Part shown: positions 33,227 to 42,772 of the stretch, piece by piece
Position numbering within the stretch: the stretch's first letter is position 1
Layout: each line of letters starts with the position of its first letter
Origin: Pseudoips prasinana
Taxonomy: Eukaryota; Arthropoda; Insecta; Lepidoptera; Nolidae
Direction: 5' to 3'
NCBI GenBank assembly: GCA_951640165.1
Contig: OX621266.1
Span: forward strand, 6,386,001 to 6,450,000
Length of the DNA: 64,000 nucleotides
Made by a program: the position numbers and the translations under genes
Notes under the pieces: model-generated
The model's database searches: none
Seen by the model: the letters and a program-made list of their open reading frames with translations, nothing else
Told to the model about the DNA's origin: nothing

Positions 33227-34747
33227 TATTTATATTAGTTATACGTCCCTTATAGCATGATTCTTATTGAAAGATTGCATACTGTGATTTAGAGGTAGTA
33301 CTCATTATTATTATTCTATATAGACACGGTCTTTAAATTATACGGCATTGTTTCCAATTGTTTCAAACTTTTTTTTCAAAGTGTTACTTACTTGTAACTA
33401 TTCTTGTATGTATATTATTGTTGTAAGTATTATTAGCATAAAGGATGAATTTTACTCTTTTTATTTTCATTTTAAGTTTATTTCAAAGCCTTTACAAGAT
33501 TTTCTACGTGTTTACAAGCGAGGATTTTTTTATTTTTAATGACAACCCTGCTGTCTATTGTCAGTGTCATTCGTTTATTCGACATAAACGCGATGCTAAC
33601 GCGCGTGTGTATCGCTACAAACGCGCGTCAACGGTGCGGTTAAAAAACGTGGTGTGCATAGGCTCTAAGATCGAAGACATCGGACCATCTATCTATAATA
33701 TCTAGGGACAATGTCACACAGATCATCCTAGCCCCAAAAAATAAATCAGCAATAATATAATATAACAAAGCCTAGATTTTGTTAGAGTTCACTTCTTGAT
33801 CCTGTAGCTTTTGTTGGAGGTTCCATATCATTGCACTGGCAGCATTCCATATATAAATAGTAATCTGCCACATTAAGCGTGTTTTGACTTGTTGGTTATC
33901 ATTCCGTAAAAAGTGAATAAAACTGTCTTGACTGTAATGTGTGTTTTTTATAAAACTATATAATAACATAGGTTCACCTACGTACTCTATACAACAATTT
34001 CCTAAAGGTTATGGGCCCAGGATCCCAGAGTCGCAGGTTGCCAGGATTGGTTTGTAGTTAAAATCGCTAGTGTTTTTTACAAAAAACGGAAATGTTGAAA
34101 CAAAACCCGACCGGGATCAGCGGAATTAAAAAGCTGAAAGGTACACTAGACTACCCTAACTGAAAGTTACAGGTGAAAAACTACCTAGAAAATAAAAACT
34201 GGTGGTATGTAGTTGAAAAAGACATTGGAACATTGGAGATAACGATAAAGATACCGACAGAAAAGCGAGAATAACCATATGTCTGTTAATATTTTGCAAA
34301 AGGTGAATACCCTGACCCCTAAACTAGGTTTATGTTCCTGTGTCTTAGGAGACAGTGTTCTTCCATAACATAAAAGCCATTTAAAGTTTTGCAATAGTTT
34401 GAATTAAGTATTGCAAAAAAATATAAAGAATAAAAAGCGAACGATTGCAATTTAAATAAATATAAAAAAACAAAATTAAATAAAAAATAAATAAAATTGT
34501 TAGGTAGTAATAACATCTTCATCGCGCAGCACAAAGATTGAGCATAAATAAAAAACCTAGGTAAATAACTAAATCATTACTATCATAAATTAAATGTTAT
34601 TGCTAAATAATTATATACAAGCCGCATATTTAAATATCTAATGTACCTAGAAATAATTATGTATAGGTACTTAACTATATTGCTACAAACATGTTCTACC
34701 AACCTTTACTTTTTAGGTACATTACTGACTATATTTTTATCACACTA
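33227..34747. other. Spacer
   Basis: A SINE 3' fragment, GGACAATGTCACACAGATCA, lies at 33706-33738, matching the element at 36036. A CpG-rich patch of alternating GCGCG lies at 33590-33640. No gene recognised. Confidence 0.4.
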
Positions 34748-35121
34748 ATAATAATAATGTCCTCCTAACCGACTTACGGCCACGGCGGCCTGTCTCAACA
34801 GAGATTAGCCATCTGTGCGGGACATATTATAGTGCTCAAGAGTGTGCGTAAACACAGGAGCACTTTCTATTCCATCACTATCATGATCCGATGGCACGCC
34901 TAGGCGACACAAACGGAAAGACGTCAGGTACAGGACCGACGGCTTTACGTGCTCTCCGAGGCACGGGGGTATAATACCGCCAACTCCCAGACTTCGGGCT
35001 GATGCTGAGAATTTTTCCTTTTTACAGAAAAGTCCCAAAATCACTTTAACCCGACCCGGCATTTGAACCCAGGACCTCGTTCTCTGCGGGTGAACACGCT
35101 ACCGCTAGACCAACGAGGCAG
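34748..35121 (-). mobile_element. tRNA-derived SINE, second family
   Basis: On the minus strand: head GCCTCGTTGGTCTAGCGGTA (A box near 35101-35114), B box GGTTCAAATGCC near 35059-35069, body GTGATTTTGGGACTTTTC, end GGAGGACATTATTATTATT. Length 374 bp. Related plus-strand copies lie at 35352-35600 and 58205-58706. Although the head is tRNA-like, the long conserved body marks a SINE, not a tRNA gene. Confidence 0.75.
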
Positions 35122-35129
35122 TAATCTAA

Positions 35130-35318
35130 TCACAGTAATATTATAAAGGCGAAAGTTTGTGAGTGTGTGAGTGTGTAGGTATGTTTGTTATGTCTTCACG
35201 TCTAAACGGCTGGAGAGATTTGAATAAAATTTAGTATGGAGATACCTGATACACTGGATTAACACATAGGCTATAAATTATTAAGTTTAACGCGGGTAAA
35301 ACCGCGGCGCACAGCTAG
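35130..35318 (+). mobile_element. Lep1-type non-autonomous Helitron, intact ends
   Basis: Starts TCACAGTAATATTATAAAGG and ends CACAGCTAG followed by T. A 5' TC, a 3' CTAG, insertion between A (35129) and T (35319), and a small hairpin (CGCGG...CCGCG) about a dozen bases before the end are all Helitron hallmarks. No target duplication, as expected. It carries no coding sequence, so Rep/helicase must come from elsewhere. Confidence 0.75.
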
Positions 35319-35351
35319 TTAATTTTAAATGATGTATGTCTAGTATGAATG

Positions 35352-35600
35352 GGTGCCTCGTTGGTCTAGCGGTAGAGTGTGCACCCGCAGAGGACGAGGT
35401 TCAAATCCCGTGTCGGGCCAAAAGTGATTTTGGGACTTTTCTGTAAAAAGATAAATTGCTCAGTTTCGGCCCGAATTCTGGGAGATGACGGTATAATACC
35501 TGCCTGACCTCTTTCTGGTCGTGTCGGATCGGATAATCTCTATTGAGACTGGCCACCGTGGCCGACATTCCGCTAGGAGGACATTATTATTTTTATTATT
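35352..35600 (+). mobile_element. tRNA-derived SINE, second family, plus copy
   Basis: TGCCTCGTTGGTCTAGCGGT head, GGTTCAAATCCC B box at about 35399-35410, GTGATTTTGGGAC body, GGAGGACATTATTATT end. Shorter than the copy at 34748-35121 because the middle of the body is missing. Confidence 0.75.
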
Positions 35601-35875
35601 AATGTGCATGTGACACGAGTTCTTATATGAGAAAGTCTCAAAGGCATTCCAAACGAAATAAAATTCAGTATACAAATGTAAAGCGGGAGCATCACGTAAC
35701 TATACACACAAAAGAAGCCTGAAATTTAAAATTTAAACCTGACTAGGAAAAGAATAGTAGGTAATCAATCCAACTGTAATAATAGCCTCCTATTTTCCTA
35801 GTCGGTTAAAAAAGTACCTATTTAAGGTAATTGACTTTAACGTCAAAGTCACCGTCTAAATAAAAAAAAACTCGA

Positions 35876-36007
35876 CTGCACGTGTGGCGCAGCGGCTAGA
35901 GTCGCCTCGCCGCTTCGTGTCGCGGGTTCGAGTCCCGCGCCGGACAACTATTTGTGTAACTAATAAATAGTTGTTAGACTCAGAACAACTATTTATTATT
36001 ATTGATT
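35876..36007 (+). mobile_element. tRNA-derived SINE, third family
   Basis: A box TGGCGCAGCGG at 35885-35895 and B box GGTTCGAGTCC at 35925-35935, then GACAACTATTTGTG and an ATTATTATTG tail. Related heads at 41588-41695 (+) and 51562-51644 (-). An isolated tRNA gene is unlikely given the missing anticodon-arm pairing and the common tail. Confidence 0.65.
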
Positions 36008-36035
36008 GGATGTAATTTGTGTCCGTCTATTTAAT

Positions 36036-36274
36036 ATCTAGGGACAATGTCACACAGATCATCCTAGCCCCAAACTAAGCAAAGCTTGTACTATGGTTAC
36101 CAGGCGACGATAAGCATACTTATATAGATAGATAAATACTTATATACATAGAAAACATCCATGACTCAGAAACAAATTTTCGTGCTCATCACACAAATAT
36201 TTGCACTTACCGGGATTCGAACCCAGGACCACCAGCTTTGTAGGCAGGAGCACTACCAACTAGGCTACCGTGAC
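36036..36274 (-). mobile_element. tRNA-derived SINE, fourth family
   Basis: Minus-strand head GTCACGGTAGCCTAGTTGGT with B box GGTTCGAATCC at 36213-36223. The body includes CATGGATGTTTTC and TGTACTATGG complements, and the 3' end is at GGGACAATGTCACACAGATC. A fragment of the same end lies at 33706-33738. Confidence 0.7.
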
Positions 36275-37517
36275 TATATATTTGTAAAGTACTCCGCGGG
36301 ATTAGGTTCCCTAATGCGGGCGTTGTCTTTTAAATAAAAATAATAACAGCACCTCCACACAAAATAATACAAGCCGAGGTTATTTTAAACACATTGTTAA
36401 TACATCTGCTTCACGCAATTAAAATACTTATCTAAGTACGTTCAATGTCGACACATACAATGCACATACTCTGCAATATTTTATTTTAAAATTCTGCTCT
36501 TATCATATTATATAACACGCTGTATGGCTCTATATTATAGTATAAAGACTTCAAAATAACTAATGGCAACCTTCATCCAGGGAGCCCTAGGCCGGCTACG
36601 CACTTGTGGTTCTTCTGCTATTGCGAGTGTCCAAGGGCGGTGGTGGTCATTTACTATCAGGTGACCTACTTGCTCGATTATCTAGGTGTCATATAAAACA
36701 TACTCTTGGTTCTGTACAGGTGTAAAAGTAAACATGTCTTTAAAAAAAACTAGGTATAACCTACTAAGTAATATACAACGTAATATAAGAACATAATACA
36801 AACTTTACACCAATTAAACTGTTCAAAGGCCCTCTTTCCAGCCAACAAAGTTAAACTTACTTAGGGTCTCAAAACTAGGCTTTACAGGACATCAAAGAAC
36901 TTCACCTTCATAATATTAATAATGGACACTGAAATAATAAATATAAAACAACTTCCCGCTACGCTTATAACTTAACCCACGCAGACGAAAATTACACGCT
37001 AATTCCCGCTCATTTAGCGTCCACAAAATTAAGACCACAGATAATATTTACGAGTCCGTTTGACATCTATATTGTGATATCGCGACGCCATCTTGGTTTC
37101 AAAGAATAAAAAACATCGCTTTATTAGTTCCAAATGATATCAGATTATTTGATATCGGGAATGGGAATTTACGGATGCGAGTGGGAAATATTAATTTGGT
37201 TAGTTGTGTGTGAAGCGGAGTAATATTAAGTCATTGTGTAGCGAATGTATCTGGTTTCGTTTCCAGGAACAGATCCACGAAAAATTATACCAGAATCGGT
37301 ATGCATACCTACTGTTTATAGTTTAAAGTAAGATCAATCTTGATTTTCTAAAAATAATTAATGTTTTTGCCTGTGACTCCATCCATGTGGGGTTTATGCT
37401 ATTTTTGATGGTTTAAACCAAGTAATCTGATGTTGTTATCGCAGCGTGAGGAGTATCACATTTTATCAATAAAGTAAATATATACATTAATCACAAAAAT
37501 GAAAAATCATAAATTAA
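36275..37517. other. Spacer with one repeat fragment
   Basis: About 36575-36700 includes GGTGGTGGTCATTTACTATC and AGGTGACCTACTTGCTCG, a common lepidopteran repeat end by my recollection. The rest is unassigned AT-rich sequence, with GATATC-rich text near 37070-37160. Confidence 0.35.
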
Positions 37518-37600
37518 TCGTTCGGCGGCGGGTCTCGATCCAGTACCCTCTAGCAAACCGAGGTAGGCGATCTGCCATTGAGATAGACACGATTCACACT
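37518..37600 (-). mobile_element. tRNA-like SINE head, fifth family
   Basis: Minus strand: GTGTCTATCTCAATGGCAGA, then a B box GGATCGAGACC at about 37531-37541. The body beyond is not identified. It could be a degraded tRNA pseudogene instead. Confidence 0.45.
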
Positions 37601-37728
37601 ACTGGATCAAAGAATTCTGATATTACGAATAATGCTATAAAACTAAGGTTTTAAATGTCTGTTTAAACTTTAATAACACAAAATAATTTCAGTACAAACT
37701 TTATTATACCTGAGGGATTTTTATTATA

Positions 37729-37880
37729 CCCCTAAGGGGGACTACTAGGGGGGAAATCTGGACTTATTTTGTTTTCATTCCGGTTCCCCCCCCCCCTAAG
37801 TGGGATTTTCAGGGGGAAAATCTGGACTTATTTTTATTTGTTCCGATTTCCCCCCTAAGGGGGAATTTCAGGGGGGGGGG
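37729..37880. repeat. G/C-run tandem repeat, about 65-bp period
   Basis: Blocks of CCCCCTAAGGGGG followed by GGGGAAAATCTGGACTTATT repeat two and a half times, ending in a G12 run at 37870-37881. The CCCCTAAGGGG cores are self-complementary and could form hairpins or quadruplexes. Confidence 0.7.
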
Positions 37881-38089
37881 GAATCGGAATAAGCCGCTTC
37901 GGCCCTCTGAGTGAGTTCCTCGAACTGATCGAGCAACTCCCAGCTTTCGTTACTAATGCGCTCGGCAAAACTCGAGGCGCGCCCTTTGCTATTCGCTGGG
38001 GACGCCTGGGATTTGGGCGCAAGATTGGTTGATTTGGAAGTCTGGGCCCCTTTGTCCGGACCCTTTGTGGTCTGTGACTTCTTTGTCAC
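37868..38089 (-). pseudogene. Unrecognised LINE-like N-terminal fragment
   Basis: A 73-codon minus-strand frame beginning GTG, rich in Lys, Ser, Thr and Pro for 45 residues, then SWELLDQFEELTQRAEAAY, which looks like a short helix. It ends inside the G-run. The composition resembles the N-terminus of a retroelement ORF1 or gag, but I cannot name the family. The GC content is well above that of neighbours, suggesting a separate insertion (about 37868-38240). Confidence 0.25.
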
Positions 38090-38740
38090 AGGAACCTGTT
38101 AGCCCATGCCGTTTGGACAGGGGCCCGTCTGTCCGGCGTGTATTGATTTTTATATAGAAAATACAGCGAACGTCGGCTAGCGACTGGCACAGCTGTTGTT
38201 ATCCATTAGGTGTTGCACCTTTAGTTTACCAATGTAGAGGCGACGCCGTCAAGTATTTATTTATTTATTATTATCTCATCACAAAACATTGCTTATGATA
38301 AACATTTTCAATTTCAATTTATTTATTGCTTTCATGGGTTTACATAGGTATTTTGGATAATAATACAATATACTTACAAATAAATGTTTGTCAAAACTTC
38401 ACATGTTTAACTTAAATTAAAATGAATACAATTACTTATTATTAATATATTATAATTATTAAAATGAAAACAAGGAAAGTGTGTTTTTTATTTTATTTTT
38501 TATTTAATAGGCAGCGATGTAATAACGTTATTTAAATATATATATATGAAGGGAATTATAAATTAGGATTTATTTTCTTACACAGTGGTCGGTAAGAAAA
38601 TAAATCTTTTTATTGTTTACATTTATTTTTGTATTTATGTCAAAATTTTTGTTAGTATTTTACTGGATAAATTTTATATGGTTAATTTATTTATAAATAT
38701 TTATTACATAGTTTTATCATTTAAATACTCGTTTATTGAA
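38090..38740. other. Possible 5' UTR of the fragment above, then AT-rich spacer
   Basis: 38090-38250 is GC-richer and continuous with the minus-strand fragment. Beyond that the sequence is AT-rich with a dyad (TTATTTTCTTAC near 38570 and GTAAGAAAATAAA near 38592). No gene recognised. Confidence 0.4.
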
Positions 38741-39394
38741 TAATAGCTTTTATTTATGAGCAACATATTAACCATTTTAAAAATTTTAATTTTTTTATAC
38801 AGTCTGGTAGTTTATTTTACAGGTTTACCGACATAGCATGGGGGCTGCAAGAGTGCATTTTTATTCGTGACACTGGAAGGTTTAGTTTATTCTTATGTCG
38901 AAGTGAGTTTTTTATTGGGTGATCTTTACGTTTATTAAATAATTTTGAGTGTTTATGAATGAATTTACATATTTCGAGTATGTATATACTAAGTAAAGTA
39001 AGAATGTTGAGGTTTTGGGAGTGAGGCTTGCAGCTATCGGTTTTATCTATATTTGATAAAACTCTAATCATAATAGCTTTTATTTATGAGCAACAATTTT
39101 AACTATTTTATAATTTTTTTAATACAGTCTGGTAGTTTATTTTACAGGTTTACCGACATAGCATGGGGGCTGCAAGAGTGCATTTTTATTCGTGACACTG
39201 GAAGGTTTAGTCTATTCTTATGTCGAAGTGAGTTTTTTATTGGTAGATCTTTACGTTTATTAAATAATTTTGAGTGTTTATGGATGAATTTACATATTTC
39301 GAGTATGTATATACTAAGTAAAGTAAGAATTTTGAGGTTTTGGGAGTGAGGCTTGCAGCTATCGGTTTTATCTATATTTGATAAAACTCTAATC
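38741..39394. repeat. Tandem duplication of a LINE 3' end, period 330 bp
   Basis: TAATAGCTTTTATTTATGAG starts at both 38741 and 39071, and the following 320 bp match closely in both units. Each unit contains the last 75-80 codons and the 3' UTR of the minus-strand LINE described at 39142-39516. Confidence 0.85.
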
Positions 39395-39516
39395 AGTTTT
39401 TTTTGTTGGGTAAAAAGATTTGGTGCGTCAGTACTATTTCCCCGCATGATTATGCCATAGCTAAGCCATGCAAAAGTATATGCGTAATAGGTTGTGAGCG
39501 CGGTTTTTAAGTCCAT
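39142..39516 (-). pseudogene. LINE RT C-terminal fragment
   Basis: 124 codons: SYGIIMRGNSTDAPNLF near residue 20, TQQKKLIRVLSNI, DSCKPHSQNLKILTLLSIYI, ending in HAMSVNL. The YG.I..GNS...LF..QKK.IR pattern and DSC.PH...L.ILTL are typical of the C-terminal domain of CR1/Daphne-type reverse transcriptases. No catalytic motif remains. The 3' end is duplicated in tandem (38741-39070), which carries a second partial copy at 38817-39071. Confidence 0.65.
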
Positions 39517-40265
39517 TGTTTTCTTTTTAGAAATTTTGCCGTAATTTTTGTATGGGCTGTTTCCAACTGCAGCATGTTTGAAGTGAAAACTTCTTTAGCG
39601 GCGTTGTGCACCTTTTTTTCTTAAATTTTATTATTGTTACATTTTTTAAAGTGGACTGCCAAACCAAATTAAGTTCTATTTTTTAAATTTATTCCCACCC
39701 TATGGAGGGAATCAATTGCGAGTCTAATTACTATGAGTCTATACTAGTTGTTTATATTCTCTTTGATGACATTTAAAGTGGTTGGAGTCGCAACCAAACG
39801 CTACTACAGGTCGATACGCATGAAAATTTTGTAATTTTATTTTATTAGTCGTTTTTTAAGCGCTATTGGAAGATCAGCGTTACAGTATTCATTATTATTT
39901 ACTGTAACATTTGCTGAGGTAGACGCCTTTCCTAGCTAGTACTAATGTAGAGGAACACCTGAAATATTTACAAACATGAACAACATGAACAAAAATGAAT
40001 ATATAACATTTTTTAAATTATATATTTTTAAATCTATATTAATCTCCTAGTGGCCCTGCCTGATTTGACGGAGTGAACAATTTCAAAATATGAAGCCTAT
40101 GTCCATTTCAAGGAATGTACCTCTGTAATAGTGAGTTTTTTAACTAACTAAATTTACAAAATTTACTTCAAAAGTCTAGTATGGACTACAGCATGTATGT
40201 AAGATTATCACTTTACAGAATTGGTGGGACTGATTTGGTATATTTTCTATTAGTTTTAGGCAAAA
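39517..40265. other. Spacer
   Basis: No gene recognised. CCCACCCTATGGAGGGAATC near 39704 resembles a phrase at 15343 in reverse and may be a repeat fragment. Confidence 0.4.
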
Positions 40266-40665
40266 TCATTGGTAAAGGTGAATTGCACATGTGAAAAGCT
40301 GGGCCCAATACACACAATAACTGTTTGTAAGTTCACTCTTTTGGGCCTAGACATAGACTCACACTTTGATTGGAAGTCCCAAATAAAAAAATTAAGAGCG
40401 AAGCTTTCTAAATTCTCATATGCATTCCGAGAAATTAAAAAGACTACAGACCTCAAAACTACGCTAGTCATGTATACTATGCGTACGCTTATGCATGGTT
40501 AAAGTATGGTGTCATCTTATGGGGTAATAGTACTGACGCACCTACTTTATTTTCTATACAGAAAAAGCTTATTCAAATCATAGCTAATATACAAGAAATC
40601 GATAGTTGTAAACCTCACTTTAGGGAACTGAAGATTTTGACCTTACCTTGTACATTAAAATAACA
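40266..40665 (+). pseudogene. LINE RT fragment of the same family, plus strand
   Basis: LLGLDIDSHFDWKSQIKKL then, after a frameshift near 40470, YAWLKYGVILWGNSTDAP, QKKLIQIIANI and DSCKPHFRELKILTLP. It is the same family as 39142-39516 but oppositely oriented and 0.75 kb away. Broken by at least one frameshift and truncated on both sides. Confidence 0.6.
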
Positions 40666-40877
40666 TTACAAGAATAAATCGGAAATACACTAGGACGCAC
40701 CGTGGTGTTTTATTGACATAAACATTGATAATAAACTATTTCTGGTTTAATATTTATGTTTTAGTTAATTAAGTACACAAAAAATTACTTTTACATTTCT
40801 AAATTTCCATGTTTTGCGTGGTTTTCAACCCAGTTGGGCCCCTTCCTTTAAATAAATTATATAGGTAGGTAGAGGTA

Positions 40878-41279
40878 GGTAGTACATTGTTCCTAGGACC
40901 GCTGGCGTTTGGAGGAGGGGCACTCCACTCGTCCTACATAAGCGGTCCCGGGAAGAGGTAACCTGCTGTAGCTCAGGTTGCCTAAACGCGCTTGTGCGTG
41001 AAGGGGAGGGGAGGAGGCATTTGGCCCCCTCCCGTCCCCGGAGGAGAGTCTCAGACGCTCAGTGTACAGCGGGGGTACTGGCAAGATCGTTCACGAGTAC
41101 CCAGACCCCCCGCTACAGGCATTGTGAGGCTGGCTACCATGGTGGTTTTAGTGCGTATTCCGGGACTAGCCCGGCGAGTCCCACATAACCCGTCGCCTCC
41201 CCAAGCGGCGGGTATGCGTAAGATTTGCATTTCCACCATGAAAAAAAAAAAAAAAAAAAAAAAAAGGTAGTACATTGTT
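40878..41279 (+). mobile_element. Poly(A) retroposon with perfect 14-bp target-site duplication
   Basis: The element (40892-41265) is GC-rich, ends in an A26 tail, and is flanked by GGTAGTACATTGTT at 40878-40891 and 41266-41279. That is the signature of target-primed reverse transcription. The body includes GGCGAGTCCCACATAACCCG and GTATGCGTAAGATT before the tail, which suggests an R1-clade LINE 3' UTR or a SINE derived from one. No protein is encoded. Confidence 0.8.
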
Positions 41280-41587
41280 AGTGACGCTTTGTATGTGTGC
41301 GTAAAGAACTTCAATCTCTTTCACATAGCCGCATAGCCGCATCGCTACACATAAAATAAGCACTAACACAAGCGCAAACGGGAGAGAATAGGCGACGGAT
41401 TCGGATAGTTTTGTTTTTATTAGATTCCATCTTTCCGTCTATAGGTACCTGAGAATGAGTAATGTATTTATCGTCAGGTATGATACTATGATGAAATAGT
41501 AAGAAAGGGCTTGTGAATTGCTTGATGCTTTACTTAATTAAGATTTTCTATAAAAGTAATACATAAAATATTGTTTAATTTACTATA
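41280..41587. other. Spacer
   Basis: No features recognised. A CATAGCCGCATAGCCGCAT repeat occurs at 41325-41343. Confidence 0.4.
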
Positions 41588-41695
41588 TGCACGTGTGGCG
41601 CAGTGGTTAAGATAGTCGCCTCGCCGCTTCGTGTCCCGGGTTCGAGTCCCGCGAACAACTATTTATGGGCCACCCAAATAGTTATGCCGGGACAA
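41588..41695 (+). mobile_element. tRNA-derived SINE head, third family
   Basis: A box TGGCGCAGTGG at 41596-41606, B box GGTTCGAGTCC at 41639-41649, followed by GAACAACTATTTATGGG. Same family as 35876-36007. Confidence 0.6.
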
Positions 41696-41772
41696 TCAAC
41701 TTTTAAAGTGCTCCTTTCAGTGGTTTGAACAAGATTTTTTTGAAAAAATACTTTTACATATTTTAATATACT

Positions 41773-42062
41773 CTAAGGAATAAGACCAGAAGTAGCTTTT
41801 TTAAACAAATTTTAATACAACTTACGGAAACAAAAATCACAAATAACAAACCAATCATTATAATTCAAACAAAGAAAACGAACAAAAGAAGTAAAATCAC
41901 CCGCACTACACTAGGCTAACAATTATAGACAAAGACTACGAATCGACCCACAATCGGACAGAGTAACAGCCTCGACAACTGTTGGTCGGGAAAGAGAGCG
42001 ATGCCGGCGAGGCATCGCCTTTTTATAAAAAATCCCCACTCCTGTAGTTTTCCAGTTCCACA
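41773..42062 (-). repeat. 3' LTR of the outer element
   Basis: Minus strand begins TGTGGAACTGGAAAACTAC and ends ATTCCTTAG. A short purine tract AGGAAGGG lies just upstream on the minus strand (42066-42073) and could serve as polypurine tract. TTTTTATAAAAAGGC near 42020-42034 is a likely TATA region. Confidence 0.75.
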
Positions 42063-42600
42063 CGGCCCTTCCTGACAGGAGGCCGGCCACGGGCTCCATC
42101 TTTTAACTCTGGCGATCAGTCTTCAGGCTTGGCAACGACATCCTTGAACTTTCAGCAACACGTGATGCGGACGTGCTGGGTTGTGGCTCATCAACTTCAT
42201 CAGGCATCTCGACTCCTGAAGGCTGCTTGACACTCGGAGTGGTAGACTCCTCTGTGTCATTGTCAGACTCTGTAATGACACAAAACTACAGCACAAAAAC
42301 ATGTCCATAAATGATAAGAGATAGCTTCAAAACATAATCTTTGTGTCGCACCAAAATCAAACAACAATTCGACACATATGTAGGCTTAGCACACTTAACT
42401 CAGCCTAACCACAAGAGTATAAAATAAACTGATATCTGTACGTTCACTCGGGGCAGTTCCCGTCGGGGGAGTGCCCCCTCACGACTCGCTAGAGATCTAC
42501 GCGCACTTACGTGAGACATAACTTTGCGTGTGTTAATCAGTTCCAGATAAAAGCGTATCCTAACCCAAATTATCAATAAAACACAGTCAATATTTAACAC
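42063..42600 (-). other. Outer element interior, 3' part
   Basis: A minus-strand frame rich in Ser, Glu, Pro and Thr (STTPSVKQPSGVEMPDEVDE region, about 42113-42275) ends at TAA shortly before the 3' LTR. It follows a splice-acceptor-like TTGTGTCATTACAG at about 42272-42285. A strong donor-like CAC|GTAAGTG lies at about 42510. It may be the acidic C-terminal tail of a polyprotein or of a spliced product; I cannot name it. Confidence 0.3.
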
Positions 42601-42725
42601 TGTGACGTTCTGTCGGTATTTGTATATAGTAGGTTAAGTTTTATAATTGTTAGGTGGTGGGTAGTTTAAGCTCAATGGCCAATAAACCAGTCTGTCGCTA
42701 ACCCCAGTCTTTCATTGACGTTACA
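42601..42725 (+). repeat. 5' LTR of the gypsy element
   Basis: 125 bp starting TGTGACGTTCTGTCGG and ending CATTGACGTTACA. Contains CCAATAAACC, a likely polyadenylation signal. It is very short for an LTR, but both copies and the target duplications agree. Confidence 0.9.
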
Positions 42726-42772
42726 TTGGCGACGAGGATTGTCTTTTCACTTTATACACGTGTGCGATAATA

